The translations under genes and the position numbers were made by a program. The notes beneath the pieces were generated by a model. It did not search any database. It was not told the DNA's origin and worked only from the letters and a program-made list of their open reading frames with translations. From Balneola sp. (GTDB lineage: Bacteria > Bacteroidota > Rhodothermia > Balneolales > Balneolaceae), in the NCBI GenBank assembly GCA_002730655.1, contig PCAT01000016.1, positions 2,717 to 22,373 on the forward strand: a stretch of 19,657 nt of DNA, written 5' to 3'. This document shows positions 17,401 through 19,657 of this stretch, piece after piece. Positions within the stretch are counted from its first letter, which is position 1, and each line of letters opens with the position of its first letter.

Positions 17401-18248
17401 AATTCATGATCCCTTTCTAATAGATTTACACGCTTGGTCGCTTCGGTAATTTCACCAGTTTCGTCGTCAACTACTTCTTCGGTGACTTCAGTGGTAATAC
17501 TTTCAGCCAAACGTTTTCCAACAAGATTTTTATTGAAATCAGCTTTTGTACTAAATTTTAGAACTTCGGACAGTTGAAATAAACTCAGCAGTTCCTCATC
17601 TGTAGAATACCCAAGCGCCCTCATTAAGGTAGTAGCTGGAATCTTTTTCTTTCTATCAATATATGCCCACAATACATCGCGTATATCTGTAGTAAATTCA
17701 ATCCATGATCCTTTGAAAGGTATGACTCGAGCAGAGTACAATTGACTTCCATTTGGATGTATGGACTGCCCAAAGAAGACACCTGGTGAACGATGTAATT
17801 GGCTTACGATTACTCGTTCTGCTCCATTTATAATAAATGTCCCTCGGTGTGTCATCCATGGTAAATCACCAAGAAATACTTCCTGTTCTATGGTTTCGGA
17901 AGCTTCATCGGAATCATCAACAGAGGATAGTCGTAACTTTGCCTTAAGTGGTACCGAATAGGTTAAACCTCGTTCCTGACATTCATTTATTGTGTACCTG
18001 GGTACGTCAACATTATAATACAAAAACTCTAAAATATGGGTCTCACGAGTGTCCTGTATGGGAAAATTCTCGTTGAAAATTCTTTGTAAACCTTGATTTT
18101 CTCGTTCATTAGGTGCGATATCCAATTGAACGAATTTTTCAAATGATTCTAATTGAATGTCTAGAAAATCTGGATAGTCAAGCACATGTTTTGTGCGTCC
18201 AAATGATTCTCTGTTCGTATTGGGAATTGTTTGCAACTTCTTACTCAA
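14424..18248 (-). CDS. rpoB: DNA-directed RNA polymerase subunit beta
   Basis: The beta subunit, 1274 residues, the usual length in Bacteroidota-like bacteria. The rifampicin-pocket region is [20 protein letters not shown] starting at Gln476. Gln479, Asp482, His492 and Ser497 correspond to E. coli Gln513, Asp516, His526 and Ser531, all in the sensitive state, so no target-based rifampicin resistance is predicted. [12 protein letters not shown] follows. The active-site lysines of [12 protein letters not shown] are Lys1053 and Lys1061, spaced as in E. coli Lys1065/Lys1073. The C-terminus GLGLEIHLD is complete. The start is TTG at 18248-18246. An in-frame TAA lies five codons upstream with no ATG or GTG between, and AAGGAG stands 8 bases before the TTG. 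It follows rplL after a 126-base gap containing an RNA hairpin, and precedes rpoC by 29 bases. Identity is certain; only the start codon is slightly open. Confidence 0.98.
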   Translation of the reverse strand: [1274 protein letters not shown]

Positions 18249-18262
18249 AAGGACCTCTCCTT
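18246..18262 (-). promoter_or_regulatory. Self-complementary ribosome-binding site and TTG start of rpoB
   Basis: Read on the minus strand: AAGGA, loop GAGG, TCCTT, then the TTG start. The SD core AAGGAG (18262-18257) can pair with TCCTT (18253-18249) just before the start codon, making a 5-bp stem with a GAGG tetraloop; the loop is itself an SD-like GAGG. This could damp or tune beta subunit translation. Such a short stem is only marginally stable, so regulation is inference. Confidence 0.5.
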
Positions 18263-18289
18263 AAAGATTGAAGGGTGATAATCGTATTT

Positions 18290-18305
18290 GACCTTTTTTA
18301 AGGCC
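18290..18305 (-). other. Small second RNA hairpin in the rpoB leader
   Basis: On the minus strand GGCCTT (18305-18300) pairs with AAGGTC (18295-18290) through six pairs, one of them G-U, around an AAAA loop. It lies 12 bases downstream of the large hairpin and 27 bases upstream of the rpoB SD. No T-run follows, so it is not a standard terminator. It is short and could be incidental. Confidence 0.35.
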
Positions 18306-18317
18306 GTATAATATAGA

Positions 18318-18359
18318 CGCCGATAGCCAATGCCGTTTACACGATATTGGCTACCAACG
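18318..18359 (-). promoter_or_regulatory. Large RNA hairpin in the rplL-rpoB gap (candidate RNase III site or attenuator)
   Basis: On the minus strand the 14-base arm CGTTGGTAGCCAAT (18359-18346) pairs along its whole length with ATTGGCTATCGGCG (18331-18318): eleven Watson-Crick and three G-U pairs. Inside, after one A/C mismatch, four more pairs (UCGU/ACGG, including one G-U) close on a GUAA tetraloop of the GNRA class at 18340-18337. All four wobble pairs become A-C mismatches if the plus strand is transcribed, so the fold belongs to the operon's own RNA. No U-run follows, so it is not a rho-independent terminator. E. coli has an attenuator and an RNase III site in the same gap; the same role here is inferred from position and shape. 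Confidence 0.75.
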
Positions 18360-18374
18360 AATTGTAATTAGAAA

Positions 18375-18752
18375 TTACTTAAGCTCTACAGTGGCTCCAG
18401 CCTCTTCTAGCTTGGCTTTGATTTCCTCTGCTTCCTCTTTTGAAACACCTTCTTTAACGTTTCCAGGAGCACCATCAACTAAGTCTTTAGCTTCTTTCAG
18501 ACCTAGACCAGTAATTCCACGTACTTCTTTAATTACAGCAATTTTCTTTGCTCCAGCGCTCTCAAGTACTACAGTAAATTCAGATTGCTCTTCTGCTCCA
18601 CCAGTGTCTCCACCAGCAGCAGGTCCAGCAACCGCTACAGCCGCAGCTGCAGGTTTAATACCGTACTCTTCTTCGAGTACTCTAGCAAGTTCGTTTGCTT
18701 CTTTAATTGTTAAGTTGACTAGCTGTTCAGCTAATTCTTTAACGTCAGCCAT
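18375..18752 (-). CDS. rplL: 50S ribosomal protein L7/L12
   Basis: The stalk protein L7/L12, 125 residues. Dimers bind L10 on the large subunit and recruit the translation GTPases. The N-terminal dimerisation helices are at about 1-32 (ELAEQLVNLTIKEANEL). A flexible Ala/Gly-rich hinge follows (about 33-55), then the compact C-terminal domain from about 57 with AKKIAVIKEVRGITGLGLKE and the end AGATVELK. The ATG is preceded by TGGAG at a 7-base spacing. It lies 50 bases after rplJ. Many more copies of L7/L12 than of RNA polymerase are needed, so the 126-base gap with a hairpin before rpoB is a sensible place to split expression. Confidence 0.98.
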   Translation of the reverse strand: MADVKELAEQLVNLTIKEANELARVLEEEYGIKPAAAAVAVAGPAAGGDTGGAEEQSEFTVVLESAGAKKIAVIKEVRGITGLGLKEAKDLVDGAPGNVKEGVSKEEAEEIKAKLEEAGATVELK

Positions 18753-18802
18753 TTTTTATCTCCAGTTATTTTTAGTAAAAATCGTTTGTTGATTGATAAG
18801 TA

Positions 18803-19327
18803 TTAATTTTCGCTTTTAACAGCGACTGTTTTTACAGCTCCTACAAGGTTAGATCCCTGGGCTTGCAGTGCACCAACCGCATTGGTAATTGGTGCCATTA
18901 GCAAACCTAGTATGTCTCCAATGATTTCATCTTTTGACCTCATTGCAGCGAGTACCACAAGTTGATCGGGACCATAAAAGTCTCCATCAATGAGTGCTGC
19001 TCTGAACTCAGGCTTATCATTATTATCCTTGATAAAATCTTTAAGAACCTTTGCAGGTGCGGATAGCTCATCTTCGACAAAGGCAAATGCATTTTGTTCT
19101 GTGAGTAAGGGTAACATTTCGTCATACCCACCTAGTTCTTGCATTGCCAATTTCATAAGTTTATTTTTGTAAACTTTATAGTGAACATTTCCCTTGCGAA
19201 ACGCACCACGAAGCTTATTAGCTTGAGCAACAGACATCCCCTTATACTTGGTCACATAAAGTGCTCCTGAGTTTTGCAGGGTCTCTGAAATTTCGTCTAA
19301 TATGGCTCGTTTGTCAGCAGTAGGCAT
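18803..19327 (-). CDS. rplJ: 50S ribosomal protein L10
   Basis: Ribosomal protein L10, 174 residues, the base of the L7/L12 stalk, which binds 23S rRNA through its N-terminal domain. Typical features are YVTKYKGMSVAQANKLR (24-40), the basic KVYKNKLMKLA segment (51-61) and a C-terminal helix (from about 140) for L12 dimers. In many bacteria L10 with L12 represses its own mRNA. No long leader is available here, because the rplA stop is only 14 bases upstream of the ATG. AAGGAGG at 19343-19337 is the strongest SD in the window and overlaps the rplA stop codon, suggesting translational coupling to L1. Confidence 0.97.
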   Translation of the reverse strand: MPTADKRAILDEISETLQNSGALYVTKYKGMSVAQANKLRGAFRKGNVHYKVYKNKLMKLAMQELGGYDEMLPLLTEQNAFAFVEDELSAPAKVLKDFIKDNNDKPEFRAALIDGDFYGPDQLVVLAAMRSKDEIIGDILGLLMAPITNAVGALQAQGSNLVGAVKTVAVKSEN

Positions 19328-19336
19328 AATTTATTT

Positions 19337-19343
19337 CCTCCTT
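19337..19343 (-). promoter_or_regulatory. Strong Shine-Dalgarno of rplJ overlapping the rplA stop
   Basis: AAGGAGG on the minus strand, 9 bases before the rplJ ATG. Its first two bases are part of the rplA TAA (19344-19342). Ribosomes ending L1 synthesis stop on the site that starts L10, which would link the two. Confidence 0.8.
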
Positions 19344-19657
19344 AATTAAGAGATGTAACTGCGGTTTTACTTATGGGTATGCTAGGTCCCATAGTACTGC
19401 TCATAAACACGCTTTTTACATAAATACCTTTGGATGAGGATGGCTTTAGTCGCATCACAGTCGACAAAAATGCTTCAGCATTTTCTCTAATCTGTTCTGT
19501 ATTAAAACTCACCTTTCCAATTGTAGTATGAAGTATACCAGCTTTGTCTACACGAAAATCGATCTGTCCAGCTTTTACTGTTTTGACAGCATTAGCAACT
19601 TCCATTGTAACAGTGCCGCTTTTAGGATTTGGCATTAGTCCTTTAGGCCCAAGTACC
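19342..19657 (-). CDS. rplA: 50S ribosomal protein L1 (5' end cut by window edge)
   Basis: The C-terminal part of L1, about 105 codons of a protein normally near 230 residues. L1 forms the mobile L1 stalk of the large subunit and in many bacteria represses its own rplKA mRNA. The reading frame continues beyond the internal methionine at 19635 to the window edge, giving VLGPKGLMPNPKSGTVT, the family signature of L1. FRVDKAGILHTTIGKVSF and the C-terminal SKGIYVKSVFMSSTMGPSIP also fit. The true start is outside the window. It is followed after 14 bases by rplJ, in the classical rplK-rplA-rplJ-rplL order; rplK is expected next, out of view. Confidence 0.96.
   Translation of the reverse strand, partial: VLGPKGLMPNPKSGTVTMEVANAVKTVKAGQIDFRVDKAGILHTTIGKVSFNTEQIRENAEAFLSTVMRLKPSSSKGIYVKSVFMSSTMGPSIPISKTAVTSLN

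Noticed and set aside
18391..18792. 133-codon plus-strand open frame over rplL
   Set aside because: Ala/Ser/Pro-rich shadow of the Ala/Gly/Lys-rich L7/L12 codons; no ribosome-binding site or family features.
1..19657. A wholly new multi-gene system, mobile element or CRISPR array
   Set aside because: Every sizeable open frame with family features belongs to a known family. I saw no transposase, integrase, phage gene, direct repeat array or attachment site.

Overview
The window is AT-rich bacterial chromosome with dense, ordinary housekeeping genes. RpoB and RpoC have the length and sequence style of the Bacteroidota/Rhodothermota/Balneolota (FCB) group. Together with a CrtI-type carotenoid desaturase and two tandem RND pumps, this suggests a pigmented, probably marine, Balneola- or Rhodothermus-like organism. 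That placement comes from remembered family resemblance, not from a search. Good Shine-Dalgarno (SD) sequences precede rplJ, rplL, rpoB and rpoC, which is less typical of Flavobacteriia and Bacteroidia.

Layout, left to right. (1) 1-972, +: the 3' two thirds of a phytoene desaturase gene (crtI), cut by the window edge. (2) 997-1656, -: a small type-3 transaldolase, convergent with crtI. (3) 1657-1909: a divergent control region with several short palindromes. (4) 1910-9561, +: a compact three-gene RND efflux operon with a lipoprotein-type periplasmic adaptor and two different RND permeases; no outer-membrane channel is encoded here. (5) 9636-9941, +: a small YtxH-type membrane/coiled-coil protein, with a candidate promoter of its own. 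(6) 9942-10086: a convergent intergenic region with a strong rho-independent terminator. (7) 10087-19657, -: the end of the classical rplKA-rplJL-rpoBC cluster, read right to left as rplA (partial), rplJ, rplL, rpoB, rpoC.

How the genes work together. The minus-strand cluster makes ribosomal proteins L1, L10 and L7/L12 and the two large RNA polymerase subunits, probably from a promoter outside the window, and ends at the terminator near 10019-10050. The only roomy gap inside it, between rplL and rpoB (126 bases), contains a long RNA hairpin. Its G-U pairs form only on the transcribed strand and it is capped by a GUAA tetraloop. This looks like a processing or attenuation site between the ribosomal and polymerase halves. 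Both rpoB and rpoC appear to start with TTG, each behind an SD sequence, and the rpoB ribosome-binding site can fold on itself. The adaptor and the two permeases probably build one tripartite pump, possibly with a mixed permease trimer as in MdtABC.

I found no CRISPR array, insertion sequence, tRNA, rRNA, phage gene or obviously new multi-gene system. The most interesting signals are the RNA-level features around rpoB and the asymmetry between the two RND permeases.
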